This document shows positions 41,769 to 52,091 of a stretch of DNA of 64,000 nucleotides, piece after piece. This DNA comes from Cylindrospermum stagnale PCC 7417. Its GTDB lineage: Bacteria > Cyanobacteriota > Cyanobacteriia > Cyanobacteriales > Nostocaceae. The notes beneath the pieces are model-generated. The model made no database searches, was not told the DNA's origin, and was given only the letters and a program-made list of their open reading frames with translations. The translations under genes and the position numbers were made by a program. The number at the start of each line of letters is the position of its first letter. The stretch's first letter is position 1. The stretch is taken from assembly GCF_000317535.1 (NCBI RefSeq), contig NC_019757.1, positions 2,992,501-3,056,500 of the forward strand. Reading direction: 5' to 3'.

Positions 41769-44700
41769 TTAAAACCGTCTTTCAAACTCCACTACAGCGC
41801 GACTGTCATTATTTAAATTTGTGGAAGCACGCAGACGAACTTCGTCGTTTATCCGGTAATTGATACCCCATTGGAAGGGATCGCTGGCTGTTAAAATTTT
41901 GATGCTAGAAACGGAAATCTTGGGAGAAATATCTACCCCAGCCTCTAACGCTAACTCTAAACTGGAATTGTTTTTTCCCGCTTCGGGATTTTCAGAAATG
42001 ATCGTAGGAAATAGACGTAGTTCACTTAAACCCAAAGCACCACCAATCTGGTTAAAAGTTCCCTGAAAGTTGTTGAACACAGCCGTACCAGCGATATTAA
42101 TTAGACCCAAAGTACTGTCCCCACGTCCCTGGGTATCCACAAAACCACCCCCCAATAATGCAACGATTTCTGTTTGACTGCGTGCTGGACTGCTTTTCAG
42201 TTCTAGATTATCGTTGATTTTGCTAGCGGGGCCTTTAACACTAGCTTCGACTCGCACACCTTCTAAAGCTGCTAACCCTGTAGAACCTTGTCTACTGATG
42301 CTGATGTCACTACTCTGAATTACATCTAATACCTTGGCAATTAGCCGCACATCTAAGATGGGGTCGCGGGGTTGATTGGCTCTAAAGGTTGCGGTCTGTT
42401 CATAGCCACGAACTAGGTTAAATTGGGTTGTAAATAAATTAACTCCACCTTGGGTTAATTTGATAGTTCCTTCGGGTATGGGATCGCTCAAGGAGCCATT
42501 AACGATGAGGTTACCGACTGCTTGGAAATTGATAATCGGGGGTCGGGAAATTTTGACTTTTTTGCCTAGGGTTATTTCTAGATTATTCAATTTTGTGATC
42601 CCACTGCCGGCATCTGTTTTGTTTGGGTTATTGGCTGTTGTGGGTGATGAAGCGAGATTGCTATTAGCAGGTTGAGTGGAACTGCTAGATTCTGATAACA
42701 GCACTTGACCATCAAACAAATCGACCTTACCACCAATTATTGGGTTGAGGACGGAACCAGTAATTTGCAAATTACCGCTAGCACCACCTTGGTACAATCC
42801 CTTGAGATTCATGGTTAACTGCTCGAGGTTAACGGTGAGAGGATTGTTTATTTTCCGATCATCGTTGTTGAAGATGGGAATTGCCCCAGCCACCTCTACC
42901 TTACCTCGGCTAAATCTACCCTGAAGACTTTCTACTAAGACGCGGTCAAAATCAAACTGCACCTTGCCTGTAACACGTCTCAATTTGCCTGGCAAAGCCT
43001 GGGCTGAAAATGTGGCATTATTGACAGTAGCAATGCCATTGACTAAGGGTTGTTGTCTAGTCCCCCGCACCTTGATGTCTACTTCGCCTTCACCCTTCTC
43101 AAACACTACTTGGTTAGTTAACAGGTTTAAGACTGCTAATCCCTCATTTTGTACCTTCACATCCAGACTAATTTGATCGTTGTCTGGTTCTACGTCGGCA
43201 AAAGGTAATTTATAGGGGATGCTGCCACTAACGTTCACAGGTTCTGGGCCAGCAGCTAAGAGGGTACTGCCAAAGTTCAAACGTCCATTGGCATAACTGA
43301 AACTGGCTGTAGCTGACTCTACTTTATTCTGATTGATCGTTCCCTCTGTGATTTGCAATTCTCCTTTGGTTTGGGGATTGGCAATACTACCAGCTAAAGC
43401 GGCTGTGGCGTTGAGATTCCCGGAAATTCCTACTGGGAGCTTGACAAAGTTACTTAATGCTTGGATTGGGAAATTATTAACTCGCAACTGACCAGATTGT
43501 TCTTTGCCGCCAATGTTACCTGTGAAAGCAACCAGCCGATTTTCGGCTTCAATTCGTAAAGGTTGCAATCGCAATACACCCTTAGAAAAGCCACCTTCGG
43601 CTATGACTTTGTCAGCACGATAAAAGCGATTTGGTTCTGTTTCTTTACCTAGGCTAAAGTTTTGACCGTTTAAATTAAACAGCACTTCAAGTCCGTTGGC
43701 TGTGGCAGTATCTACAGAAATTTCGCCATTGAAAATTCCCTTGAAATCTGTCAAATCTGGGATTGGCTTGGATGCTAGCCGCTTTTGTTCTTGTTCTGCT
43801 AGCAGGGCATCAATTTCATAAAGACGCTGGATTTGGCTAAGTAAGGGCTGATTGGGCAACCCTTGCGGATTGGTGGTCAGATCCGCTGATGTGCCGTAAT
43901 TTGGTGCTGCTAAACCACGTTGTAGGTCTTGGATTTCAAATATCTGTGCTGCTGAGAGGATATCTTGAATATTTCCTTGGGCGATATTAATTTTTCCTTG
44001 GAGTTGTGGACCTTGGGCGGTTTGGCTGATGTTACCACCGAAGGTATAGCGACTATCGCCTTTGGCAAATTCGCTATTTGTGAGGGTGGCTTTGCCCTTG
44101 TTGTAGCTGAACTGTGTGCTGAAGCGATCGCCTTTGATGCGACCTATTTCTGGTTTGGCGATCGCTACATTTCCCTTGGCTGCTAATGTCTGCTGATTAA
44201 GGAGCAAATCTCCAGTTAACAAGCCTGCCACCGCAGTATTACCCAAGGCAGTTTTCACAGGCAAGGTTAAATTTAAAACCTTTAAGGGGAAATTTGCGAC
44301 TTTAACTGCCAAGTTATCCCCTTGAGTTTGACCTGTGGCTAAGGCTTCCTGCCACTGTACCAAAAAAGATTGGGGGCGATTTTTGGCGTCTAGATTTACG
44401 GCAATTCGGTCTTTCTTTCCTGCCAAATCCAAATTTAAGCCACTGCCCTGCACCAAGGTCACATTACCAGTTAACAGTGGCTCAAATGCAAAGTTTTTCA
44501 CGGCAAAGTCGCGTAAACCAAGTTTACCCGTAACATTTAGCGTCGGTAATTTGCCTGCCACTAGCCCATTAAAATCAACTTTCCCCACCACACCCAAAGC
44601 ACTGGGAAGCTTAACTGGTAACTGTTGCAAATCGTAATTCTGTGCTTGGATGCTGAGATTTAACTGAGTAAATTCCGGTATGCCTGGTTTTTGAGCATTG

Positions 44701-47438
44701 GCTAATATATAACCGCTGGCATTTAAATTGGTGCTAGTAACTTGTTCTAGGGTGAGCTTTTGACCATTCCAAGCTAATGCCGCATTTACTGGTGACTGAA
44801 GACCAAGGATACCTTGGCTTAACTGCAAATTCCCAGCCGCACGCAGATCAGCTAATTTAGCGGACCCCACCAAACCAGCCAGTTGCAGCTTACCGCCCAA
44901 CTGACCTTGCAACTGCTGATTTAACCGATTTAATTGCACACCAGAACTATTAACTAATGCCTGGTAACGACCCTCAGCCAGTTGGATATTAGAAGCTGTA
45001 ACCGTTCCCCCAGCAACCTTCAACTGTGCCTGACCCGTAGCTTGGATAGTTTGCGGATTGAAGGAATCAACAGACCCTGCTACATTAAACTGACCAGCAA
45101 GCCCTCCCCGCAACTGCGGTGGTACTGCCACCAACCGCTGCAAAGGCACGTTATTGGCTTGGATTTGCGCTTGATAGCGACCATCAGCCAGTTGAATATT
45201 AGAGGCGGTAACCACACCACCATCAATAGCTAAACGTCCTTGTCCATTGCCATATAAGGTTTTGAGGCTGAAATTCTCTGTGTTGCCTAAAATTTGAAAT
45301 GTCCCCGCCAAAGGGCCACTTAATGCTGGGGGAGACTGTTTGAATATTCGTCCTAGCCGCACACCATTGGCTACCAATTGGGCGGCAAAGTTTTGATCTT
45401 TTAGCTGGATATTAGAAATGGCAACTGTCCCGCCACCAATTTGAACTCCTGCCCCATCAGTGCGAATTGTCTCCAGTTTAAAGGGTGCTGTAGTTCCCGA
45501 TAGAATCAACCGACCGTTAAATTGTGACCCGGCCAAAGAGACATTTTGCAGTTGTTTTTGATCTACAAAGGGTGTTAGGGGTATACCAGAGGCTTGGGCG
45601 ACGGCTTGCCAGCGTTGATCAACATAACGTCCATAAGCCTGCACTACACCACCAGCAACATTGACAGCCACATTGCGGAAGGAAACGGTACGGTCTGCGG
45701 CGATGATGGTTTCACCACTGGCGGCGTAGGTTGCTCCTGGTGCCTGCCATTTTACTAAAGTTTGGACATTGCTAGTCGGTCCAGTTAGTTGGGCTGTGGC
45801 GGAGACTGTGCCCACTCGAAGAGAGGATGTAATGTCATAAACTTTAGCGATCGCATCCCCTGGCAAATTCTTCGCTGTGAAATTAAAATCTAATCGGGGT
45901 ACTGTACCCAGTCTGATAGTCCCAGCACCCCTGACATCACCGCCTAATGTGGGTGTCCCTTGAATATCATTCAAAGTAATGAGAAAGGCACTAGGCGCAA
46001 ACTCAAACTTACTACTGAATTTCTGAAAATCAACTCTGTCAATCTTGGCAGTTTTCAGCGTAGTCACAGTACCTGAGAGAACTGGCTGTGCAAGTGCCCC
46101 CAAAATCTGCAAGTCTACTTTAACTTCACCACTAGCAGGTACAGGCAGTTTCACCTTGAGCGATTCTGCCGCATTAGCCACACTCACCCCATTTACCCGC
46201 CCTGCCAACTTAAAGCCCGCTTTTCGGTCAATGATGCCCGTAGCTACTACAGGAATTTTGCCATAATTGGTAGCCACCCTGTCCAGCCGCACTTCCAGCC
46301 CCCGAAAGCTGATATTTCCTTGGGTATTGCTCAACGCTTGGGGTACGCTGGGCACTCGCAGCGTCACCCCTTGCAAAGCTGCACTGCCATCTAATAAAGT
46401 CTCCTGATTTGGTATCAGTTGGACTTGTAAGTCACCGTTAACTCGACCTGCCCGCAAAATAAACGGTAACTTAATCAGTCGGGTAATATCTGCCGCTAGC
46501 AAGCCTTGTGCTTGCACCTTTAAGTTGCCATCTAGAACCTTACTAGGGCGCATATCACCCTGAATGGCAACATTGCCGCCGCTGTTGGCGATTCCGACTA
46601 AATCCAACCTAATCAACTTGTTTTGATTCAGCAATTGGGCTGTGCCATTAAGTTGAGAAAATGCTACAGAGGGTCGGATATTGGGGGATTGGGGATTGGG
46701 AGCCAAAGGAAAGAGAGAATTTCCTGCTTGTCCTGCTTGTCCTGCTTGTCCTGCTTGTCCTGCTTGTCCTGCTTGTCCTGCTTGTCCTGCTTGTACTGCT
46801 TGTACTGCTTGTCCTGCTTGTCCTGCTTGTGCTGCTTGTCCTGCTTGTGCTGCTTGTCCTGCTTGTGCTGCTTGTCTTCCTTGTCTTCCAAATCCAGCAC
46901 CTTGCCCCCTTCCGACTCTCCTCTGGGGTAACAGCAGCAATTTGCCATTGCGAAACCGCAGTTTATCCAAATCGGTTTTAATTGGCCCACCTTTCCCAGG
47001 TGGCGCTATGGTAGTGGTAATCCAGCTACCTTGCTTATCCTGTTCGATATAAACATCTGGGTTGACTAAGGTAACATCCAGCTTGAGTTGGCGGTTAAAA
47101 ATTAACTTAACTGGGTCAAACCCCACCTCCGCTGCCTCGATTGTCGCTTTGTCTGGATCTGTGGGTGTTGCTGGAATAGATGAAGCTGCAAACTTTACTC
47201 CCGTCAACGAGAAATCTGTGACTCCGCCTAGTTTTACAGGACGGTTGAGTGTAGTGGTAAGACTTGTTTCTGCTAATGGCGCTAACTCTTTTTGCACAAA
47301 AGTCCACAATCGCCAAATACCGCCGATAATTCCCACTAGCAGTAGTGCTCCCAAGGTAATGCCACCGCGAGTCAATATCATCAACCATAGACGTTGGCGA
47401 GTAGGGGAAGGGGAATGAGGATCTTTAGAGTTAGTCAT
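41769..47438 (-). CDS. tamB: TamB-like inner membrane/periplasmic protein (AsmA/DUF490 type)
   Basis: 1889 residues: one N-terminal membrane helix (GITLGALLLVGIIGGIWRLW), a very long periplasmic beta-helix-like body and the C-terminal TamB domain (about 1500-1889: LKVDGSI-like strands, ARSQTEIVALLGGG, final FERRF). TamB/AsmA-like bridges carry phospholipids between inner and outer membranes or assist outer-membrane assembly with TamA/BamA-type partners. Residues about 175-230 are a QAG/QAA/QAV repeat coded by a 9-bp VNTR, atypical for the family. Starts at ATG 47438. No tamA gene adjoins. Confidence 0.85.
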   Translation of the reverse strand: MTNSKDPHSPSPTRQRLWLMILTRGGITLGALLLVGIIGGIWRLWTFVQKELAPLAETSLTTTLNRPVKLGGVTDFSLTGVKFAASSIPATPTDPDKATIEAAEVGFDPVKLIFNRQLKLDVTLVNPDVYIEQDKQGSWITTTIAPPGKGGPIKTDLDKLRFRNGKLLLLPQRRVGRGQGAGFGRQGRQAAQAGQAAQAGQAAQAGQAGQAVQAVQAGQAGQAGQAGQAGQAGQAGQAGNSLFPLAPNPQSPNIRPSVAFSQLNGTAQLLNQNKLIRLDLVGIANSGGNVAIQGDMRPSKVLDGNLKVQAQGLLAADITRLIKLPFILRAGRVNGDLQVQLIPNQETLLDGSAALQGVTLRVPSVPQALSNTQGNISFRGLEVRLDRVATNYGKIPVVATGIIDRKAGFKLAGRVNGVSVANAAESLKVKLPVPASGEVKVDLQILGALAQPVLSGTVTTLKTAKIDRVDFQKFSSKFEFAPSAFLITLNDIQGTPTLGGDVRGAGTIRLGTVPRLDFNFTAKNLPGDAIAKVYDITSSLRVGTVSATAQLTGPTSNVQTLVKWQAPGATYAASGETIIAADRTVSFRNVAVNVAGGVVQAYGRYVDQRWQAVAQASGIPLTPFVDQKQLQNVSLAGSQFNGRLILSGTTAPFKLETIRTDGAGVQIGGGTVAISNIQLKDQNFAAQLVANGVRLGRIFKQSPPALSGPLAGTFQILGNTENFSLKTLYGNGQGRLAIDGGVVTASNIQLADGRYQAQIQANNVPLQRLVAVPPQLRGGLAGQFNVAGSVDSFNPQTIQATGQAQLKVAGGTVTASNIQLAEGRYQALVNSSGVQLNRLNQQLQGQLGGKLQLAGLVGSAKLADLRAAGNLQLSQGILGLQSPVNAALAWNGQKLTLEQVTSTNLNASGYILANAQKPGIPEFTQLNLSIQAQNYDLQQLPVKLPSALGVVGKVDFNGLVAGKLPTLNVTGKLGLRDFAVKNFAFEPLLTGNVTLVQGSGLNLDLAGKKDRIAVNLDAKNRPQSFLVQWQEALATGQTQGDNLAVKVANFPLKVLNLTLPVKTALGNTAVAGLLTGDLLLNQQTLAAKGNVAIAKPEIGRIKGDRFSTQFSYNKGKATLTNSEFAKGDSRYTFGGNISQTAQGPQLQGKINIAQGNIQDILSAAQIFEIQDLQRGLAAPNYGTSADLTTNPQGLPNQPLLSQIQRLYEIDALLAEQEQKRLASKPIPDLTDFKGIFNGEISVDTATANGLEVLFNLNGQNFSLGKETEPNRFYRADKVIAEGGFSKGVLRLQPLRIEAENRLVAFTGNIGGKEQSGQLRVNNFPIQALSNFVKLPVGISGNLNATAALAGSIANPQTKGELQITEGTINQNKVESATASFSYANGRLNFGSTLLAAGPEPVNVSGSIPYKLPFADVEPDNDQISLDVKVQNEGLAVLNLLTNQVVFEKGEGEVDIKVRGTRQQPLVNGIATVNNATFSAQALPGKLRRVTGKVQFDFDRVLVESLQGRFSRGKVEVAGAIPIFNNDDRKINNPLTVNLEQLTMNLKGLYQGGASGNLQITGSVLNPIIGGKVDLFDGQVLLSESSSSTQPANSNLASSPTTANNPNKTDAGSGITKLNNLEITLGKKVKISRPPIINFQAVGNLIVNGSLSDPIPEGTIKLTQGGVNLFTTQFNLVRGYEQTATFRANQPRDPILDVRLIAKVLDVIQSSDISISRQGSTGLAALEGVRVEASVKGPASKINDNLELKSSPARSQTEIVALLGGGFVDTQGRGDSTLGLINIAGTAVFNNFQGTFNQIGGALGLSELRLFPTIISENPEAGKNNSSLELALEAGVDISPKISVSSIKILTASDPFQWGINYRINDEVRLRASTNLNNDSRAVVEFERRF
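46724..46890. repeat. 9-bp VNTR inside the tamB-like gene
   Basis: About eighteen copies of CCTGCTTGT with point variants (TACTGCTTG, TGCTGCTTG). In frame it gives Q-A-G, Q-A-V or Q-A-A, so copy-number change keeps the gene open. Frames on the other strand (Cys-Pro-Ala or Leu-Val repeats) are shadows. Confidence 0.9.
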
Positions 47439-47774
47439 TGGCTATCACTCTATTAAAGGCCGGATGTAGCTAGCAGATTGCTATTACTGACTGGCACGCT
47501 TTCACTATGCTATTTCCAGGATACAAACCAATTGTATATTTTGGGTTGTGGATTATCACGTAGCTCTTGGCATAATGGCTCTAGATTTGTGTTCCCTCAG
47601 ACCAAAAAACTAGGGGAGGGCGCAGTTTAAAGAAGGAAAACTTTATCAAAAGTGTGCTCGATAATTTTGGTACTGCTAGGCAAATTGGCAGGAGAGGGAA
47701 AATTGTAGTTATGACTTTCTCTGCGGTGCTATGTAGAACTTTAAGATGAAGAAGATCTCAGAAAAACAAGACAA
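47439..47774. other. Intergenic, divergent promoters
   Basis: 336 bp between divergent genes. A+T-rich, GAAGAAG and AAAACAAG before the DUF3110 start; no repeats or RNA structure recognised. Confidence 0.4.
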
Positions 47775-48188
47775 ATGATTACACCCATGCGTGTTTTTGT
47801 GTTAATTTTCAATGCTGGTACTGATAATGAGGGGATTCACACGATTCGAGTAGGCGAGCAAAATAAAATTCTGATGTTCGAGTCAGAAGACGACGCCACA
47901 CGCTATTCCCTGTTGCTGGAAGCTCAGGATTTCGCATCACCGACAGTAGAGGCGATGGATGCTGAGGAAATCAAGGAATTTTGCGAAGATGCCGGCTATG
48001 AATGGGAAATTGTGCCAGAAGGCGGCAATTTAGTCGTTCCCCCAGTAATTAACCTTGAGGAAACCGACTGGCAGCCAGAAGACGAAAATGAGGATACTAG
48101 ACGCCCCAACTCAATAGCCCCAGCCGAGCCAGAATTATCTAATTCTGAGCTAGACAGCATTCGTCGTAAACTTGAAGGGTTATTGTAA
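47775..48188 (+). CDS. DUF3110 family protein
   Basis: 137 residues. MRVFVLIFNAGTDNEGIHTI begins at Met5, so the start could also be ATG 47787. The DUF3110 pattern continues with ILMFESEDDATRYSLLLEAQDF and VEAMDAEEIKEFCEDAGYEW. Found almost only in cyanobacteria and plastids, function unknown. The C-terminal acidic tail (EETDWQPEDENEDTRRP) is extra to the core. The murQ gene follows 57 nt later on the same strand. Confidence 0.85.
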   Translation: MITPMRVFVLIFNAGTDNEGIHTIRVGEQNKILMFESEDDATRYSLLLEAQDFASPTVEAMDAEEIKEFCEDAGYEWEIVPEGGNLVVPPVINLEETDWQPEDENEDTRRPNSIAPAEPELSNSELDSIRRKLEGLL

Positions 48189-48245
48189 TTCGTTAGTCGT
48201 CAGTTTCTAGTAACTGACAAATGACAGAGAATAAATTAAGGAAAA

Positions 48246-49172
48246 ATGACAAACTTGCAGGAACGCGGACATCTCCTCACGGAGCAAGTAAATCCTCATA
48301 GTCTTAACTTAGACCAGATCAGTTCTCTGGAATTGGTAGAACTATTTAATGCCGAAGACCAAAAGGCAGTAGCGGCGGTGGCGGCGGCAAAAATTAAGTT
48401 AGCTGAAGCGATTGATCGCACCGCAGACCAGTTGCACCACGGAGGACGCCTATTTTATATCGGTGCGGGGACGAGTGGTCGATTAGGGGTGTTAGACGCT
48501 GCTGAGTGTCCACCTACTTTTTGTACGCCCCCAGAGTTGGTACAGGGGATTATTGCGGGTGGTGCCGGCGCACTGGTACGCAGTTCTGAGGATTTAGAAG
48601 ACAGCGCCGAAGATGGAGCAGCTGCGATCGCCCAACGACATATTACTCAATTGGATGTAGTAGTGGGTATTACCGCAGGTGGCACAACGCCTTATGTCCA
48701 CGGCGCCCTCAATGCAGCTCGTCAGCGGGGTGCTCTGACTATTTTTATCGCCTGTGTTCCTGCTGAACAAGTTAGCTGTGATGCTGATGTTGACATTCGT
48801 CTGTTGACTGGCCCTGAGATTCTCGCTGGTTCAACTCGCTTAAAAGCTGGTACTGTCACCAAGCTAGCTTTAAATATCCTGTCTACTGGGGTAATGGTCA
48901 AGTTGGGCAAAGTTTATGGCAATCGTATGGTAGATGTCGCGGTAACAAATCAAAAATTACGCGATCGCGCTTTGCGAATTTTACAAGACCTCACTGGTTT
49001 AAGTCGAGAAGCTGCCAGTCTATTGCTAGAACGTAGTGGCAAATGGGTGAAGTTAGCACTCTTAATCCACTGGACTGGTTTGGAAAAAGAAGCAGGCCAA
49101 CAACTGCTATCCGCACACCAAAGCAATCTCCGGGCAGCTGTTGCCAGTTACAACAACGACCAACAATCCTGA
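48246..49172 (+). CDS. murQ: N-acetylmuramic acid 6-phosphate etherase
   Basis: 308 residues. SIS-domain etherase that converts MurNAc-6-phosphate to GlcNAc-6-phosphate and D-lactate in cell-wall recycling. Family signatures: LHHGGRLFYIGAGTSGRLGV (about 64-83), ECPPTFCTP, IIAGGAGALVRSSEDLEDS and GITAGGTTPYV. Length is normal. AAGGAAAA precedes ATG 48246. No PTS or anhMurNAc kinase gene adjoins. Confidence 0.96.
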   Translation: MTNLQERGHLLTEQVNPHSLNLDQISSLELVELFNAEDQKAVAAVAAAKIKLAEAIDRTADQLHHGGRLFYIGAGTSGRLGVLDAAECPPTFCTPPELVQGIIAGGAGALVRSSEDLEDSAEDGAAAIAQRHITQLDVVVGITAGGTTPYVHGALNAARQRGALTIFIACVPAEQVSCDADVDIRLLTGPEILAGSTRLKAGTVTKLALNILSTGVMVKLGKVYGNRMVDVAVTNQKLRDRALRILQDLTGLSREAASLLLERSGKWVKLALLIHWTGLEKEAGQQLLSAHQSNLRAAVASYNNDQQS

Positions 49173-50125
49173 ATCATATTCATGGGTAATAGGTCACCAG
49201 CCCATTACCCATTAAACTTTCCAGCCCTCACCAGACATAATCTGTTGTTAGGTGCGAAAACTTTCTTCAATTTCGCCAACATTGCAGATATACCCTACTT
49301 TCTTTGAAGCCAGGGCATCGATACTGCCAACCCAAAAATTCAAATCTGTCATTGAGGAAGATTATAATTATAAATGTGCTCAAAGTTTTTTTGTAGGCAA
49401 CTAAATTTAGCAAAAATTGATAACTTAGAGAGATATATGAATAATATTTAGCACGATAATTAATGCTTCTATTGCTTTAGTTAGATCCTTGTAAAAAGTC
49501 CCAAAATTTCAATAATTTTCTGGAAATGAAAAAATAAGGTGTGCTGGAAAAACCTTTTATCAAGTGACTTCATGAAGAAAATTAAATATTTGTATCAATG
49601 TCAACACTTCTCCCTAGGCTTAATTTCTCATGACTTTCTTGAAATAGAAAAGTGAAACTGACTGACGGTCACAATCTTCTCTAGCCAAAATTTATTAAGA
49701 TATATAAAGTTATATGTTGATAATTAACATTTTTAACCAAGCTGAATCTCCAGCGTAAAAATTTTGTGAAATCATTATCTTGATTGGCATAAAATCAGGA
49801 TTTACACGGATATATTTAAGTCAAAAAACTGTGTATGATGAAATACAATAAATAAATGCATCTTGATTTGAGAATATAGCAATCCCAATTGATGCGAAGT
49901 AATATTCGCAGGTGTGTAGATTCCGAGATTACTCCTCTACTGAACTATCCCCCCCGCTCTTCTCAGTCAAGATAGAGGATTGCTATATACCAATGAAGAT
50001 AAAGTACATAGCAACTATTCAAAGTAGTTTGCTAGATGTATTTTCATTAATTAAGATGCTTACTAATCACTGTATAGCTAGCGTGGGTATTCTAAGGGCT
50101 GACTTGTTAATTAAAGGTACAAAGT
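49173..50125. other. Long A+T-rich region upstream of the phototaxis operon
   Basis: No large gene. STRR-like GGTAATAGG/CCCATTACCC near 49183-49215, a possible 34-codon minus-strand frame at 49248-49352, and then A+T-rich DNA holding likely promoter and regulatory sites for the operon. A frame at 49912-50154 overlaps the first operon gene and looks spurious. Confidence 0.4.
49248..49352 (-). other. Possible 34-residue small ORF or gene fragment
   Basis: ATG 49352 to TAA 49248-49250: MTDLNFWVGSIDALASKKVG followed by YICNVGEIEESF... reads like protein rather than noise, but there is no homology that I recall. It lies downstream of murQ on the opposite strand. Fragment of a lost gene or a real small protein. 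Confidence 0.25.
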
Positions 50126-51334
50126 ATGACCCACCCGGAACTGACAGAATCTAATAATTTACTAAATGAGTTTAAAACCTGTACTCAACTCCAATACAAT
50201 GGCAATTTAAATATTAAGAGTTCCAAGGGATACGAATGGACTTTTTACTATCGGCTCGGCAGGATAGTTTGGGCTACAGGAGGAACTCATCCCTTCCGGC
50301 GTTGGCGGAGACAGATGTCTCGAAATTGCCCCCAGTTTGATTTAGATAAAATGCGGTTTCGCTCTGAAGATTTAGCAATCGATTACTGGGATTATCACCT
50401 CCTGGGAATTTTATATAAGCGGCAGAAAATTCAGCGCGAACAAATTAACGCTATTGTCGAACAAACCATCGCCGAACTGTTATTTGATCTAGCTCAGAAA
50501 TCGAATTTTGCATCTATCACTTGCCAGCGTAACCCAGTAGCGATACTAGAAACACCAATGAGTTTCACAAGCGCAGACTTGTCTATGAAACTCATGCTGG
50601 ACTCATGGAAAATTTGGTCAGAATCTGGTCTAGCCAGTTTTTCTCCTGACTTAGCACCAGTTTTGCGGAGACCAGAACAACTCCAGCAGTTGGTAAGTCC
50701 AGCTGTATACAAAAACTTTGTGACTCACATCGATGGCAAATACACTCTGCGGGATTTAGCCGTGAGAATGAAGCAGAATGTATTGCCAGTTGCTCGTTCA
50801 TTACTTCCTTATATCCTCAAAGGCATCATTGAACTGGTAGAAGTACCTGACTTGCCCTTAGCCATGACTGAAGTTGATCACAACTCTACCACCGCACAAC
50901 CAATTAAGCCAATCGCTCCCTTGGTAGCCTGTGTAGATGATAGCCCTCTAGTCTGTAAAATGTTAGAGGAGATTCTCACTGCTAATGGACTGAGGTTTAT
51001 GAAGATTCAAGATGCAGTGCAAGCTCTACCAACCCTGATTCAGGATAAACCAGACCTGATTTTCTTGGATTTGGTCATGCCGGTTGCCAGTGGTTACGAA
51101 ATCTGTACTCAGTTGCGACGAATTTCTGCTTTTGCCAATACACCAGTGATTATTTTAACCGGCAGTGATGGTCTTTTAGATAGAGTTCGCGCCAAGGTAG
51201 TCGGTTCTACAGATTTTCTCACTAAACCAGTGGTAGCTGATCGGGTCATGGGTATAGTGCGTAAGTATTTGCCTATGCCTATTCAGGCTCCCTCAAGAGT
51301 TGCCAGCACAGCTAATTTAGAGCCTTGCAAATAG
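50126..51334 (+). CDS. PatA-family response regulator (PixG-like)
   Basis: 402 residues. N-terminal PATAN region (about 10-245; YNGNLNIKSSKGYEWTFYYRLGRIVWA, FRRW) and C-terminal receiver (about 270-390) with acidic pocket VDDS, phospho-acceptor Asp315 in LIFLDLVMP, ILTGSD and Lys in FLTKP. PatA-like proteins couple chemosensory signals to type IV pili or heterocyst patterning. As gene one of a PatA-CheY-CheW-MCP-CheA operon it equals PixG/PtxA/TaxP1. An overlapping small frame upstream is not a gene. Confidence 0.87.
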   Translation: MTHPELTESNNLLNEFKTCTQLQYNGNLNIKSSKGYEWTFYYRLGRIVWATGGTHPFRRWRRQMSRNCPQFDLDKMRFRSEDLAIDYWDYHLLGILYKRQKIQREQINAIVEQTIAELLFDLAQKSNFASITCQRNPVAILETPMSFTSADLSMKLMLDSWKIWSESGLASFSPDLAPVLRRPEQLQQLVSPAVYKNFVTHIDGKYTLRDLAVRMKQNVLPVARSLLPYILKGIIELVEVPDLPLAMTEVDHNSTTAQPIKPIAPLVACVDDSPLVCKMLEEILTANGLRFMKIQDAVQALPTLIQDKPDLIFLDLVMPVASGYEICTQLRRISAFANTPVIILTGSDGLLDRVRAKVVGSTDFLTKPVVADRVMGIVRKYLPMPIQAPSRVASTANLEPCK

Positions 51335-51625
51335 GGTGATTTGTCGTCAGCAAGTTAGATTAACACCTCTTCCCCCCTAAATATTTAGGCTCTGTTCTAA
51401 CAACGAACATTTTTAGTCTCAGTTGAATTTAATTTCAGCGGTTACTAACACTATTTCAATTTAGAATATGTATGTGAAGTTATATTAACTACGTGCTTTT
51501 CCTGATGTAAATAGATAAATAATGTATCACAATTGGATAAAAGCAAAAACTAGCATTTATCTAAATTATGATTGCATATTCAATGTTTAGTTCTGGCTCC
51601 GAGAATAATTTAATAGGTAATTACC
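51335..51625. other. Spacer between PatA-like and CheY-like genes
   Basis: 291 bp, A+T-rich, no gene. It may hold an internal promoter; AATAGGTAATTACC lies before the CheY start. Confidence 0.3.
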
Positions 51626-51988
51626 ATGAATACTGTTTTAGTTGTTGAAGATGGCTTGACTGATATGGAAATTCTCAAACGCTACTTGCAACAGGCAGGT
51701 TATTCTGTGATTGGTGCCACAAGTAGTGAAGAAGCACAAGATAAAATAGATATTGCCAAGCCAGATGTAATATTTCTTGACGTACTTTTACCGGGTAAAA
51801 GCGGCTTTGAAATTTGCCGAGAACTGAAAAATAACCCGAATACTAGCAAAATACCTGTAGTTTTCTGTTCTACAAAAAATAGTGAAGTAGATAAGATATG
51901 GGGAAATATGTTGGGCGCTGAAGCTTATCTATCAAAACCGATTGATCAGGCAGAATTAGAAGTTACTCTCAAGCGGTTGCTCAACTAA
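51626..51988 (+). CDS. CheY-like response regulator (PixH-like)
   Basis: 120 residues, a stand-alone receiver: acidic pocket E8-D9, phosphorylated Asp52 in VIFLDVLLPG, Ser82 (CST), Lys104 in YLSKP. Likely carries phosphate from the operon's CheA to the pilus motor or works as a phosphate sink. Overall order matches pixH/ptxB/taxY. Confidence 0.93.
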   Translation: MNTVLVVEDGLTDMEILKRYLQQAGYSVIGATSSEEAQDKIDIAKPDVIFLDVLLPGKSGFEICRELKNNPNTSKIPVVFCSTKNSEVDKIWGNMLGAEAYLSKPIDQAELEVTLKRLLN

Positions 51989-52091
51989 ATAAATAGCAAA
52001 TAAATTACCCAAAAAAGTCACTATTAAATTTTAGATGATATTTGCAAATAGTGACTAAAAATGAATCAGTTAAGACAAAGGATAAATAACT

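Noticed and set aside
46623-47052. Cys-Pro-Ala and Leu-Val repeat proteins opposite tamB
   Set aside because: Shadow frames of the 9-bp VNTR within the real gene.
49912-50154. 80-codon frame before the PatA-like gene
   Set aside because: Overlaps the start of the real gene and has no conserved pattern.
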